Part shown: positions 31,995 to 38,383 of the stretch, piece by piece
Position numbering within the stretch: position 1 is the first letter of the stretch
How the letters are laid out: every line of letters starts with the position of its first letter
From: CAYUXU01 sp964489695
GTDB taxonomy: Bacteria; Bacillota_I; Bacilli_A; Erysipelotrichales; Erysipelotrichaceae
Direction: 5' to 3'
NCBI GenBank assembly: GCA_964489695.1
Contig: CAZAZP010000008.1
Location: 1-38,383, forward strand
Length of the DNA stretch: 38,383 nt
Notes under the pieces: generated by a model
Told to the model about the DNA's origin: nothing
The model's database searches: none
The model's input: only the letters and a program-made list of their open reading frames with translations
Translations under genes and position numbers: made by a program

Positions 31995-33286
31995 TATTCA
32001 GCTCCACGTAACTGCAGATAATCCGCAATCGCCTTTGCAGCAACTTGGGCATAATGTTCGCGCTGATTAATGAGTTTTTCCATGCCCACTTGATCATTTA
32101 AATAGGCATAACGTAAAGAGATTGCTTGCATCCCAAACCGATTATTTAACGCAAAAGAAGCATTCTCTGCGGATTTACTGGAATAACTCGCAGCAGCTAA
32201 AGCTTTTCCGCCACTTTCGCGAATAACTAAATTTCCTTCATAACCTGAAACCTTATTTAAAGTGCGAATCCCTGGATAACGTCCTTGTTGGGGTGAGGTC
32301 AACTTCAGTTCACTGGCTAAATTTTCACTTAAATAACTAGCTAAGCGTAAAGAACTACTTGAGCCATACACCACCTCAAAGCCACTATTACCATAGCTAG
32401 AATAGTTTAGTCTTAAATCAATCAAGTACTTCGCTTGCGCTGCGTAGCCCCGGGCTAATCGACCAGCTTCGCCATAAGTGTTGATTATTTCGGCTTCATC
32501 CCGTGTTAATAACACCTTTAAGCCATAACTCTCTAAGGCTTCTTTTAAAGCTAACGCATTTAAATAGTTTTCTTGTGCTTCAATTAAATTTCCAACTTGA
32601 CTACCATAATCTACTGAATAACCATTATCACGGTCTAAATAGGCTGGATTAAGGATAATATCATAATATTCCGCTATTGGTGCTTGGGTGGTGACTTTAA
32701 GAAACAGATAATTTTCTTGCATGATTACGGTGTTTTTACGATCATCAAATAATTCACGATTAGCAATTAACTCAATCTTTTTGACTTCACCATTACGTCT
32801 TGTCGTAAAAAATTGATCATAAACAACCTCATCAAAATAAGCCCGTTTATTAATTAGATTATCTTGAAAATAAACCTCATAAAATCCATCAGCCAGATTT
32901 TCTAATGCTAGCTGGCGATCAACTTTATTTTCAAAAATAAAAACATGGTCTTGATTAGCTACACAAACATTTTTTAAAATAGCTGTCTTGCCAATTAAAG
33001 GATCAATACTAAAAATACTATACGGTGCTTGTGTTAAGTTTAACGTTTCACCATAGAAAAAGTAATCAGTTAATCCCAGTTTATTAGTTGGTTCTTCACT
33101 AAAATATTTCACAATTTGTTTTTGTTTCCAATCGCAAACTGGATAAGTAACCGCTAAGTGTTGTTGGCGCAAGTAATTAGTGCCCAGCCAGCTAAGTCCA
33201 ACTAAACTGACAATTAAAATACTTACACCCACGAGGCGACGCCATTTTTGGCGTTGTCTATTTTTTATATACGTTGGTCGAAACAT
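31994..33286 (-). CDS. Membrane-anchored amidase_3-like protein lacking catalytic residues
   Basis: A 430-residue protein with a basic N-terminus and one membrane segment (about 18-36), so the rest is extracytoplasmic. Residues about 208-425 resemble the zinc N-acetylmuramoyl-L-alanine amidase fold: strand YYDIILNP, NYLNALALKEALESYGLKVLLTRDE, AKYLIDLRLN and SGFEVVYG. However the zinc-binding DPGHGG is replaced by NPAYLD (213-218), the SIHxN histidine by Arg292, and the catalytic TENGFI by LRYAYLN (391-397). One Glu (239) may remain. It therefore looks like an inactive relative, perhaps a wall-binding or regulatory protein. It lies 6 bp after asnS. Confidence 0.75.
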   Translation of the reverse strand: MFRPTYIKNRQRQKWRRLVGVSILIVSLVGLSWLGTNYLRQQHLAVTYPVCDWKQKQIVKYFSEEPTNKLGLTDYFFYGETLNLTQAPYSIFSIDPLIGKTAILKNVCVANQDHVFIFENKVDRQLALENLADGFYEVYFQDNLINKRAYFDEVVYDQFFTTRRNGEVKKIELIANRELFDDRKNTVIMQENYLFLKVTTQAPIAEYYDIILNPAYLDRDNGYSVDYGSQVGNLIEAQENYLNALALKEALESYGLKVLLTRDEAEIINTYGEAGRLARGYAAQAKYLIDLRLNYSSYGNSGFEVVYGSSSSLRLASYLSENLASELKLTSPQQGRYPGIRTLNKVSGYEGNLVIRESGGKALAAASYSSKSAENASFALNNRFGMQAISLRYAYLNDQVGMEKLINQREHYAQVAAKAIADYLQLRGAE

Positions 33287-33292
33287 AACTGA

Positions 33293-34672
33293 TTAAAATT
33301 TAATTTGTCTAAAAGTCCGCGGGTAAGGAATAACATCACGAATATTATTCATCCCAGTTAAATACATCAAAAAGCGCTCAAAACCTAAGCCAAAACCAGC
33401 ATGTTTAACGCCCCCATAGCGTCTTAAATCTAAGTACCATTGTAAGCTGGCTTGATCTAACTTAAATTCTTTAATCTTCTCATTTAACACCTCAAGGCGT
33501 TCTTCTCTTTGCGAAGCCCCAACTAATTCACCCACATAAGGGACTAATAAATCACAAGCGGCGACGGTTTTGCCATCCGCGTTGCGGCGCATATAAAACG
33601 CTTTAATCGCTTCAGGATAATCTGTAATAAAAACTGGGCCAGCCACGATTTCTTCGCATAAATAACGTTCATGTTCTGATTGTAAATCAATGCCCCAACT
33701 AACGGGAAACTCAAAGCGATCCGCCACTTTCTCTAAATGAGCAATCGCTTCGGTATATGTCATTTGAGCAAATTCACTTTTAGCCACCGCTGTTAAGCGA
33801 GCTAATAAGGTTTGATCAATCATCGCATTAAAAAATTCCATCTCACTTGGACAATGTTTTAACACATAATCAATCAAATATTTAATCATATCTTCAATTA
33901 ACGCCATATTATCAGCCAAATCAGCAAAAGCAATTTCCGGTTCAATCATCCAAAATTCTGCGCCGTGTCTTGGCGTATTAGATTTTTCCGCCCGAAAGGT
34001 TGGTCCAAACGTATACACATTCCGGTAATTTAAAGCAAAAGCTTCGACGTGTAATTGACCAGTTACGGATAGAAAAGTATGACTTCCAAAAAAGTCTTTC
34101 GCATAATCCGCATCTTTCCGCGTCGTCACCGTAAAAACTTCCCCAGCTCCTTCTCCATCATTGCCCGTAATTAGTGGCGTATGGACATAAATAAAACCCC
34201 TAGATTGGAAAAACTCATGAATACCCATGGATAAAACTGAGCGTAAACGGAATAAAGCATTAAAAGTATTCGTTCTGACCCGTAAATGTGGTAAATCACG
34301 TAAGTATTCAAAGCTATGGCGTTTCTTTTGTAAAGGATAATCTGGAGCACAAGCACCTTCTAAAATGACTTCAGTCACTTTAACTTCAAATGGTTGTTTA
34401 CCAGTCGGTGTTAAAACAAACTTCCCCGTCACACTTAAAGCAGTTCCTGTCAAATATTTTTCTACGGCTTTAAAATTAGGTAACTCTGCTTCATAAACTA
34501 ATTGGACATTTTTAAAATGAGTCCCATCATTTAGTTCAATAAAACCGATTGAACCATTACTACGATTGGTTTTAACCCAACCTTGAAAAGTAACGGCCTC
34601 AAAAGCGGTTAACACACTGGTTACTTGCTGATTAAGTAAATCATATACCTCAGCTACTGATATTAAACTCAT
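33293..34672 (-). CDS. asnS: Asparaginyl-tRNA synthetase
   Basis: Class IIb synthetase charging tRNA-Asn. The 459 residues hold an N-terminal OB-fold anticodon-binding domain (FQGWVKTNRSNGSIGFIELND near 29-49) and the class II core with motif 2 FRAEKSNTPRHGAEFWMIEPE and motif 3 GFGLGFERFLMYLTGMNNIRDVIPYPR. The end IRDVIPYPRTFRQIKF is the asparaginyl form. AGGAGGTAATCAG precedes the ATG. It is controlled by an upstream T-box with an AAC specifier and leads an operon with the amidase-like and ABC-F genes. Confidence 0.97.
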   Translation of the reverse strand: MSLISVAEVYDLLNQQVTSVLTAFEAVTFQGWVKTNRSNGSIGFIELNDGTHFKNVQLVYEAELPNFKAVEKYLTGTALSVTGKFVLTPTGKQPFEVKVTEVILEGACAPDYPLQKKRHSFEYLRDLPHLRVRTNTFNALFRLRSVLSMGIHEFFQSRGFIYVHTPLITGNDGEGAGEVFTVTTRKDADYAKDFFGSHTFLSVTGQLHVEAFALNYRNVYTFGPTFRAEKSNTPRHGAEFWMIEPEIAFADLADNMALIEDMIKYLIDYVLKHCPSEMEFFNAMIDQTLLARLTAVAKSEFAQMTYTEAIAHLEKVADRFEFPVSWGIDLQSEHERYLCEEIVAGPVFITDYPEAIKAFYMRRNADGKTVAACDLLVPYVGELVGASQREERLEVLNEKIKEFKLDQASLQWYLDLRRYGGVKHAGFGLGFERFLMYLTGMNNIRDVIPYPRTFRQIKF

Positions 34673-34691
34673 CTGATTACCTCCTAAAGAT

Positions 34692-34715
34692 AAAAAAACG
34701 TCCCGCTAGGAACGC
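34692..34715 (-). terminator. T-box attenuator terminator of asnS
   Basis: Minus strand GCGTTCC, TAGC, GGGACGT (7 bp with one G-U pair) followed by seven T. Its 5' arm abuts the T-box sequence, so it is the alternative to the antiterminator. Confidence 0.85.
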
Positions 34716-34915
34716 TTGACACGTGGTACCATCCTACTTCACCTAAAGTCTCTAAGCATTAACGCTGCCCACGTGATTGTCTACTTAATTCTCCAATCAA
34801 GCTCTTAAAGTGTTTTCGATCCGCTCGGCTTTGTTTACCTTTCACCACTTGTAAACTCGCTAGAAAAGCTTTACGACGAGGCTTTAATCATCGCTATAAT
34901 TTATTGGTTTCAAAT
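34692..34915 (-). promoter_or_regulatory. Asparagine T-box riboswitch of the asnS operon
   Basis: The minus-strand leader has the T-box AGGATGGTACCACG (UGG for pairing with tRNA CCA), a GGTGAAAGGTAAAC stem-I type segment, and a specifier region CGAAAACACTTTAAGAG in which AAC (34812-34814) followed by A is the expected Asn codon. It ends in a terminator stem (34698-34715) plus seven T (34692-34698). Uncharged tRNA-Asn would favour the antiterminator and so expression. The 5' boundary is approximate and may lie inside the 3' end of rex, where TTGTCG-16-TATATT could be the promoter. Confidence 0.9.
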
Positions 34916-35502
34916 ATAATCTCTTGAATGCTGGCGACAACATCAATTGATTTTAAGGAGATTTCAGCTGGCACAACTAAATGTTGTTGCGTGAAATCTA
35001 CTATCCCTACAATACCACATTTTATCAAATTATCAACTATTTCCTGGGCTTGATTAGAAACCGTCAAGATTGCAATCCGGACTCCAGGTGGTAATTTCTT
35101 AGCTAAATCATCAATATGATAAATGGGAATACCATCATATTCACCTTCAAAAACATCAAAACCGCACACTATTTCACCCACGACATAATCCCAACGATTA
35201 TAATTCAATAAAGCTTTCCCAAGATTTCCGACGCCAACCATAATAATCTTTTCTGCAAAGTTTACGCCTAAGACCGCTTCAAATTTTTCAATTAAATAAT
35301 CAATTTGATAACCTGAACCTTGTTTTCCTAACCGACCTAAAAATGAAAAATCACGGCGGATCGTCGTAGCCAAAATATTCACTTGGGTAGCTAATTGTTT
35401 TGACAAAACTGCCGTTTTACCTTCGTCTTTTAAACGTCTAAGAGCTTTAAGATAGAGCGGATAACGCTCTAGGGTTGCTCGGGGAACGTGCGCTTTCTTC
35501 AT
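34894..35502 (-). CDS. rex: Redox-sensing transcriptional repressor Rex
   Basis: NADH/NAD+-responsive repressor of fermentative and anaerobic genes. The 202 residues have an N-terminal winged helix (RYPLYLKALRRLKDEGK, then LATTIRRDFSFLG near 44-56) and a C-terminal Rossmann fold with IIMVGVGNLGKALL near 86-99 and a domain-swap helix at the end. It has its own promoter carrying a Rex-like palindrome, suggesting autorepression. It follows the tsaD gene by 51 bp and its 3' end probably supplies the promoter of the asnS leader. Confidence 0.96.
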   Translation of the reverse strand: MKKAHVPRATLERYPLYLKALRRLKDEGKTAVLSKQLATQVNILATTIRRDFSFLGRLGKQGSGYQIDYLIEKFEAVLGVNFAEKIIMVGVGNLGKALLNYNRWDYVVGEIVCGFDVFEGEYDGIPIYHIDDLAKKLPPGVRIAILTVSNQAQEIVDNLIKCGIVGIVDFTQQHLVVPAEISLKSIDVVASIQEIIFETNKL

Positions 35503-35511
35503 GTTATCACC

Positions 35512-35527
35512 TGTGAATATAATAACA
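35512..35527 (-). promoter_or_regulatory. Candidate Rex operator overlapping the rex promoter
   Basis: Minus strand TGTTATTATATTCACA is a near palindrome (TGTgAA-N4-aTAACA on the other strand), resembling the Rex site TTGTTAA-N4-TTAACAA with two mismatches. It contains the extended -10-like TGTTATTAT, so bound Rex would cover the promoter. It lies just upstream of the rex ribosome binding site. Confidence 0.5.
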
Positions 35528-35553
35528 TATAAACACTGTGATATTAAATAAAT

Positions 35554-36561
35554 TTACCAGAGTCCACTACTAGTTGGATAGGAAGGCGTTAAATAACTAG
35601 AGAACTTATTTAATTGCCATAATTCATAAGCGGCTGCTCCAATCATCGCTGCATTATCGGTACAACAATAAAGCGGTGGAATCACTAATGGGGTAGCTAA
35701 TTGTTGTTCTACCAACACCGGTAATTTTTGGCGTAAAGCTGAATTAGCTGCCACGCCGCCAGCCAAGACAACTTGAGCTGGTTGATATTTTAAAATCGCA
35801 ATTTTTAATTTTTCTAAGACTTGTTGGCTCGCAGCTTGTTGAAAACTAGCCGCAACATCAGCCACCTTTAATGCGCGATTAGCTTGTTGTTCACGTTTAA
35901 TTAGTTGTAAAACCGCTGATTTTAAGCCACTAAAAGAAAAGTCGAGCTCCTTGGTTGTTTTCACTTGCGGTAAAGCATAACTAGGTTCGCCTTGATGAGC
36001 TAATTGATCGAGCGCGACTCCACCGGGATAAGGTAAACCTAAAACCCGAGCGACTTTATCGTAAGCTTCCCCAATCGCATCATCAGTCGTACTACCAATT
36101 AATTGATAAGATAAATCCTGTTGTAATAAAACTAGTTCAGTATGACCACCAGAAATAATTAAGGCCAATAAAGGATATTGTAGTTTCGCCACAAATTTAT
36201 TCGCCATAATATGACCAAATAAATGATTAGTCGCGATTAACGGCTTTTGATGGAGCCAAGCTAATGTTTTGGCTGCTAAAGCGCCAATATGTAAAGCGCC
36301 AATTAAACCAGGGCCAGCCGTATAAGCGACCGCATCAATTTCAGCCCAGCTCACTTGGGCAGCTTGAAAAGCAGCCTCTATGACTAAAGTAATATTATCA
36401 ACGTGTTGGCGAGCCGCAACTTCAGGAACGACACCGCCAAACTGCGCATGAATCGCAATTTGAGAAGCCACTACGTTAGCTAAAATTTCATGACCATCTT
36501 TAATAATAGCCGCTGCGGTTTCATCACAACTAGTTTCCAGCGCAAAAATTAAATTGCTCAT
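35554..36561 (-). CDS. tsaD: tRNA threonylcarbamoyltransferase TsaD
   Basis: Catalytic subunit that transfers the threonylcarbamoyl group to A37 of ANN-reading tRNAs, forming t6A with TsaB and TsaE. The 335-residue ASKHA-fold protein has LALETSCDETAAAI-like LIFALETSCDETAAAI, the metal site NHLFGH (His113, His117), LIISGGHTEL and the C-terminal VLAGGVAANSALRQ, CTDNAAMI motifs. It begins one base after the rimI stop. In this cluster all t6A partners except TsaC are present. Confidence 0.97.
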   Translation of the reverse strand: MSNLIFALETSCDETAAAIIKDGHEILANVVASQIAIHAQFGGVVPEVAARQHVDNITLVIEAAFQAAQVSWAEIDAVAYTAGPGLIGALHIGALAAKTLAWLHQKPLIATNHLFGHIMANKFVAKLQYPLLALIISGGHTELVLLQQDLSYQLIGSTTDDAIGEAYDKVARVLGLPYPGGVALDQLAHQGEPSYALPQVKTTKELDFSFSGLKSAVLQLIKREQQANRALKVADVAASFQQAASQQVLEKLKIAILKYQPAQVVLAGGVAANSALRQKLPVLVEQQLATPLVIPPLYCCTDNAAMIGAAAYELWQLNKFSSYLTPSYPTSSGLW

Positions 36562-36562
36562 C

Positions 36563-36994
36563 TTATAACTCCTTTAACATATAATACGCATCTTCACTAT
36601 CCGGGTAGTATTTTCGTTTAGTCCGATTAATAACAAAACCACATTTCTGATATAAAGCTAGGGCGGCTAAATTACTGACACGTACTTCCAAACTAATATA
36701 ATGGGCATAGTTAGCCCGAGCCTGTTGTTCAACATAAGCTAACATCTTAGCCCCAATCCCTTGCTTTTGATAAGTAGTGGCAACCGCAATCGTGGCGATT
36801 TCAACTGCTTCACCCGTAATCCAATAATCAAAGTAGCCAACTACTCGTCTTTTGCTTTCAAATACCATTAAATGGGCCAGCGGATTTGCGATTAATTCAA
36901 AATAAAATTGTTCATAATCCCAACTATCATGAAATAATTGCTTTTCTAACCGAGTAATCAGCCGTAAATCGCTTTCTCGTGCTGGTCTGATCAT
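36563..36994 (-). CDS. rimI: Ribosomal-protein-alanine N-acetyltransferase (RimI, GNAT)
   Basis: GNAT-fold acetyltransferase of 143 residues, probably acetylating the N-terminus of ribosomal protein S18 and perhaps other proteins. The acetyl-CoA site is seen in IATIAVATTYQKQGIGAKML (Q/RxxGxG/A) near 66-85, followed by LEVRVSNLAALALYQKCGFVINRTKRKYY, the RimI-type ending. The stop lies one base before the tsaD start, and the gene overlaps tsaB by 4 bp (ATGA). RimI between TsaB and TsaD is a common order. Confidence 0.93.
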   Translation of the reverse strand: MIRPARESDLRLITRLEKQLFHDSWDYEQFYFELIANPLAHLMVFESKRRVVGYFDYWITGEAVEIATIAVATTYQKQGIGAKMLAYVEQQARANYAHYISLEVRVSNLAALALYQKCGFVINRTKRKYYPDSEDAYYMLKEL

Positions 36995-37584
36995 TTTTTT
37001 ACTTGATATTCCAAATCATTTTTTAAATAATATGGTTTAACACTAGCTGGATTAGCTTCTAACTCCCAATAATCGCGTAAAGCTAAAAAATTAGGTACAT
37101 AATTATCAAATTTTGCTGGCTCATGAAAAACCGTTAAGTCACCCCGCCAATTTTCCGCTAAAGAGAAAGTTAAGTCGCTGACATTTTTAATCATGGGCTC
37201 AGCAACCGCGACTCCCCCAGCAAATTCACCATAATAAACCCGTCCCCCACGTGCATCGAGCACTACTTTAACGGGCTCTAAACCAGCGGTCAGTAATAAC
37301 GTTGATAAAGTGTATAACGGCACCTGTAATTGGGTGGTGAGCACTTTAGCGACGGTTAAACCGATTCTGACACCAGTAAAGCTACCCGGACCTTTTGTTA
37401 CCACAACCGCCTGAATCTCAGTGGGAGCTAGCTTTAAACTACTAAATAATTGCGCTAGTTCTGCTAGGATATATTCTGATTGTTGCTTAGGTAATTCTTT
37501 AAAAACTTGACCAATTAACTCATGGTCTTGAATGACACCTAATGCTAAATATTGCTGCGCACTATCTAAACACAATGTTACCAT
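36991..37584 (-). CDS. tsaB: t6A biosynthesis protein TsaB
   Basis: Inactive TsaD paralogue that forms the platform of the TsaBDE complex. It shows the opening TLCLDSAQQYLALGV, the conserved AVVVTKGPGSFTGVRIGLTVAKVL and VKVVLDARGGRVYYGEF stretches. An open frame reaches 37620, but ATG at 37584 matches the short N-terminus usual for TsaB (M-x-LxxDTS) and gives 197 residues, overlapping tsaE by 23 bp. The ribosome binding site is weak, so coupling to tsaE is likely. Confidence 0.93.
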   Translation of the reverse strand: MVTLCLDSAQQYLALGVIQDHELIGQVFKELPKQQSEYILAELAQLFSSLKLAPTEIQAVVVTKGPGSFTGVRIGLTVAKVLTTQLQVPLYTLSTLLLTAGLEPVKVVLDARGGRVYYGEFAGGVAVAEPMIKNVSDLTFSLAENWRGDLTVFHEPAKFDNYVPNFLALRDYWELEANPASVKPYYLKNDLEYQVKK

Positions 37585-38029
37585 GAGCAAAACCCAACCT
37601 TTCTGAATATTTATTTCCATGCGGCTCTATGCATAATTCGCGGGTATGTTCATCGATGTAATTAAACTTAATCCGTAAATATTCCGCTGGTAATAAGGAC
37701 GCAATAAAATCCGCCCATTCAACTACTGAAACCGCAAAGCAATCATTTATCAGTTCACTTATTCCAATATCATCACTTTGATCAGCTAAGCGATACGCAT
37801 CAATATGATTTAAGGTTAATTCCCCTTGATAAATTTTAACAATTGTAAAAGTTGGGCTATTAACGGTTTCTAAAATCCCTAACGCTTTGGCCAAACCTTT
37901 AGTAAAGGTGGTTTTTCCGCCACCTAAATCGCCTTCTAATAGAATTAAATCACCGCCACTTAAACCTTTCCCGATTAAATAACCGACTGCTTCAGTTTGT
38001 TCGGCGTTATTTGTAATAATCTTCTGCAT
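37562..38029 (-). CDS. tsaE: t6A biosynthesis ATPase TsaE
   Basis: P-loop ATPase needed for repeated turnover of the TsaBD enzyme. It has 155 residues with Walker A LEGDLGGGKTTFTKGLA (31-47), the conserved TVNSPTFTIVKIY and the Walker-B-like LNHIDAYRL, SVVEWAD motifs. AAAGGAAG precedes the ATG. It is the first gene after the rRNA operon, separated from it by a strong terminator and driven by an extended -10 promoter. Confidence 0.95.
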   Translation of the reverse strand: MQKIITNNAEQTEAVGYLIGKGLSGGDLILLEGDLGGGKTTFTKGLAKALGILETVNSPTFTIVKIYQGELTLNHIDAYRLADQSDDIGISELINDCFAVSVVEWADFIASLLPAEYLRIKFNYIDEHTRELCIEPHGNKYSERLGFAHGNIVFR

Positions 38030-38053
38030 AATCTCTTCCTTTAAATCTTAATT

Positions 38054-38062
38054 ATTATACCA
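38054..38062 (-). promoter_or_regulatory. Extended -10 promoter of the tsaE operon
   Basis: Minus strand TGGTATAAT, 24 bases before the tsaE ATG and directly behind the rRNA terminator. No -35 match at 17 bp (that region is the terminator stem). Confidence 0.65.
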
Positions 38063-38071
38063 CGCTAAAAG

Positions 38072-38097
38072 AAAAAACTCCTAGTAGCTAGGAGTTT
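38072..38097 (-). terminator. Terminator of the rRNA operon
   Basis: Minus strand AAACTCCTAG, CTA, CTAGGAGTTT (38075-38097) followed by TTTCTTTT: a 10-bp perfect stem five bases after the 5S 3' end. Confidence 0.92.
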
Positions 38098-38101
38098 ATT
38101 T

Positions 38102-38214
38102 TCTGGCAACTTGTTATTTTCACTACAGCAAGTGTAGCTATCGTCACCGTTGAAGTGCTTAACTTCTGTGTTCGGGATGGGAACAGGTGTGACCACTTCG
38201 CTATCGTCACCAGA
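38102..38214 (-). rRNA. rrf: 5S ribosomal RNA
   Basis: The minus strand starts TCTGGTGACGATAGCG and ends GTTGCCAGA; the ends pair (TCTGG with CCAGA). It contains the conserved CCCATCCCGAACACAG and GAAGTTAAGC segments. Length 113 nt, last gene of an rRNA operon. Confidence 0.96.
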
Positions 38215-38280
38215 TCTGAGAGTAGTTCTCTCAAAACTAAATAACAGAATGATTGTCTTTCTAAATGTTTTAATTATTGT
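38215..38280 (-). other. 23S-5S spacer
   Basis: Short A/T-rich spacer. A GAGAG/CTCTC hairpin (38218-38232) lies immediately before the 5S 5' end and could be part of a processing stem. No tRNA is in this spacer. Confidence 0.6.
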
Positions 38281-38383
38281 GATTAAATCCTCGACCTATT
38301 AGTATCAGTCAACTACACATATCGCTATGCTTCCATCTCTGACCTATCAACCTCGTAGTCTTCAAGGGGTCTTACTTCACTAG
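38281..38383 (-). rRNA. rrl: 23S ribosomal RNA, 3' end (partial)
   Basis: The last ~100 nt of 23S on the minus strand: GACCCCTTGAAGACTACGAG, then GTTGATAGGTC, GTTGACTGATACTAATAGGTC and GAGGATTTAATC. The 3' boundary is placed by similarity to other 23S ends and is accurate to a few bases. The gene continues beyond the window. Confidence 0.95.

Noticed and set aside
31994..33286. Calling this gene a functional N-acetylmuramoyl-L-alanine amidase
   Set aside because: The zinc-binding and catalytic positions are substituted, so only the fold assignment is kept.
34171..34356. 61-codon frame overlapping asnS on the same strand
   Set aside because: It is an out-of-frame shadow of the conserved catalytic core of AsnRS.
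37585..37620. Upstream extension of tsaB by 12 codons
   Set aside because: TsaB proteins begin a few residues before the LxLD stretch; the extension is inside tsaE and ends just before the better ATG at 37584.
1..38383. CRISPR arrays, insertion sequences, prophage or attachment sites
   Set aside because: No regularly spaced repeats, transposase or integrase genes, or terminal inverted repeats were seen; gene content is core throughout.

Overview
The window looks like a low-GC Gram-positive chromosome of the phylum Bacillota. It carries SufCDSUB with SufU, RNase J, YhaM, PrsA-type foldases, Rex, T-box control, a Gram-positive glycolipid glycosyltransferase pair and an FtsW/MurQ wall-metabolism set. 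TGA is a normal stop: several genes end in TGA inside ATGA or TGATG overlaps, and the tRNA-Trp has a CCA anticodon, so the Mollicutes UGA=Trp code is not used. A pyruvate:ferredoxin oxidoreductase suggests anaerobic carbon metabolism. I would place it near Erysipelotrichia or other deep Bacilli close to the Mollicutes, but that is inference. I see no mobile element, prophage, CRISPR array or obvious foreign island; this is dense core genome.

Layout. Most genes lie on the minus strand, in the same direction as the rRNA operon whose 23S 3' end and 5S enter at the right edge. Positions 1-905 hold rpsI (cut by the window edge) and rplM with a strong promoter and a leader hairpin. Positions 929-7453 hold nagA, fau and the sufCDSUB iron-sulphur operon. 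A plus-strand block (7502-9753) encodes two PrsA-like foldases and a HIT protein, and ends in a bidirectional terminator shared with yhaM. Positions 9795-16970 are one long minus-strand run: ftsW, rsmD, coaD, a GT4 glycosyltransferase, a flippase-like membrane protein, a GT4 glycosyltransferase fused to a complete RecX, and yhaM. Positions 17042-19890 are a zinc-uptake operon (zur-znuA-znuC-znuB) with a palindrome-rich promoter. A second plus block (19925-22318) is def-rnjA. Then come a MATE transporter, pyrR, tRNA-Trp (plus), a Cof-type HAD phosphatase, the PFOR, and murQ. Positions 30168-34900 are an asparagine T-box operon: asnS, an amidase-like protein without its zinc ligands, and an ABC-F protein. 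Finally rex and the tsaE-tsaB-rimI-tsaD t6A cluster sit directly downstream of the rRNA operon.

How the genes work together. MurQ and NagA are two steps of amino-sugar or wall recycling (MurNAc-6P to GlcNAc-6P to GlcN-6P), though they lie 27 kb apart. The two GT4 enzymes and the membrane protein between them resemble a diglycosyl-diacylglycerol (glycolipid anchor) module. SufCDSUB would supply clusters to Fe-S enzymes such as the PFOR. TsaB, TsaD and TsaE make the t6A tRNA modification.

Most interesting observations: the GT4-RecX fusion with a possible internal translation start for free RecX; the catalytically dead-looking amidase under asparagine T-box control; two abutting palindromes at the zur promoter; a Rex-like operator on the rex promoter; repeated TGTTATAAT extended -10 promoters without a -35 box; and three genes whose stop codons lie inside their own terminator hairpins.
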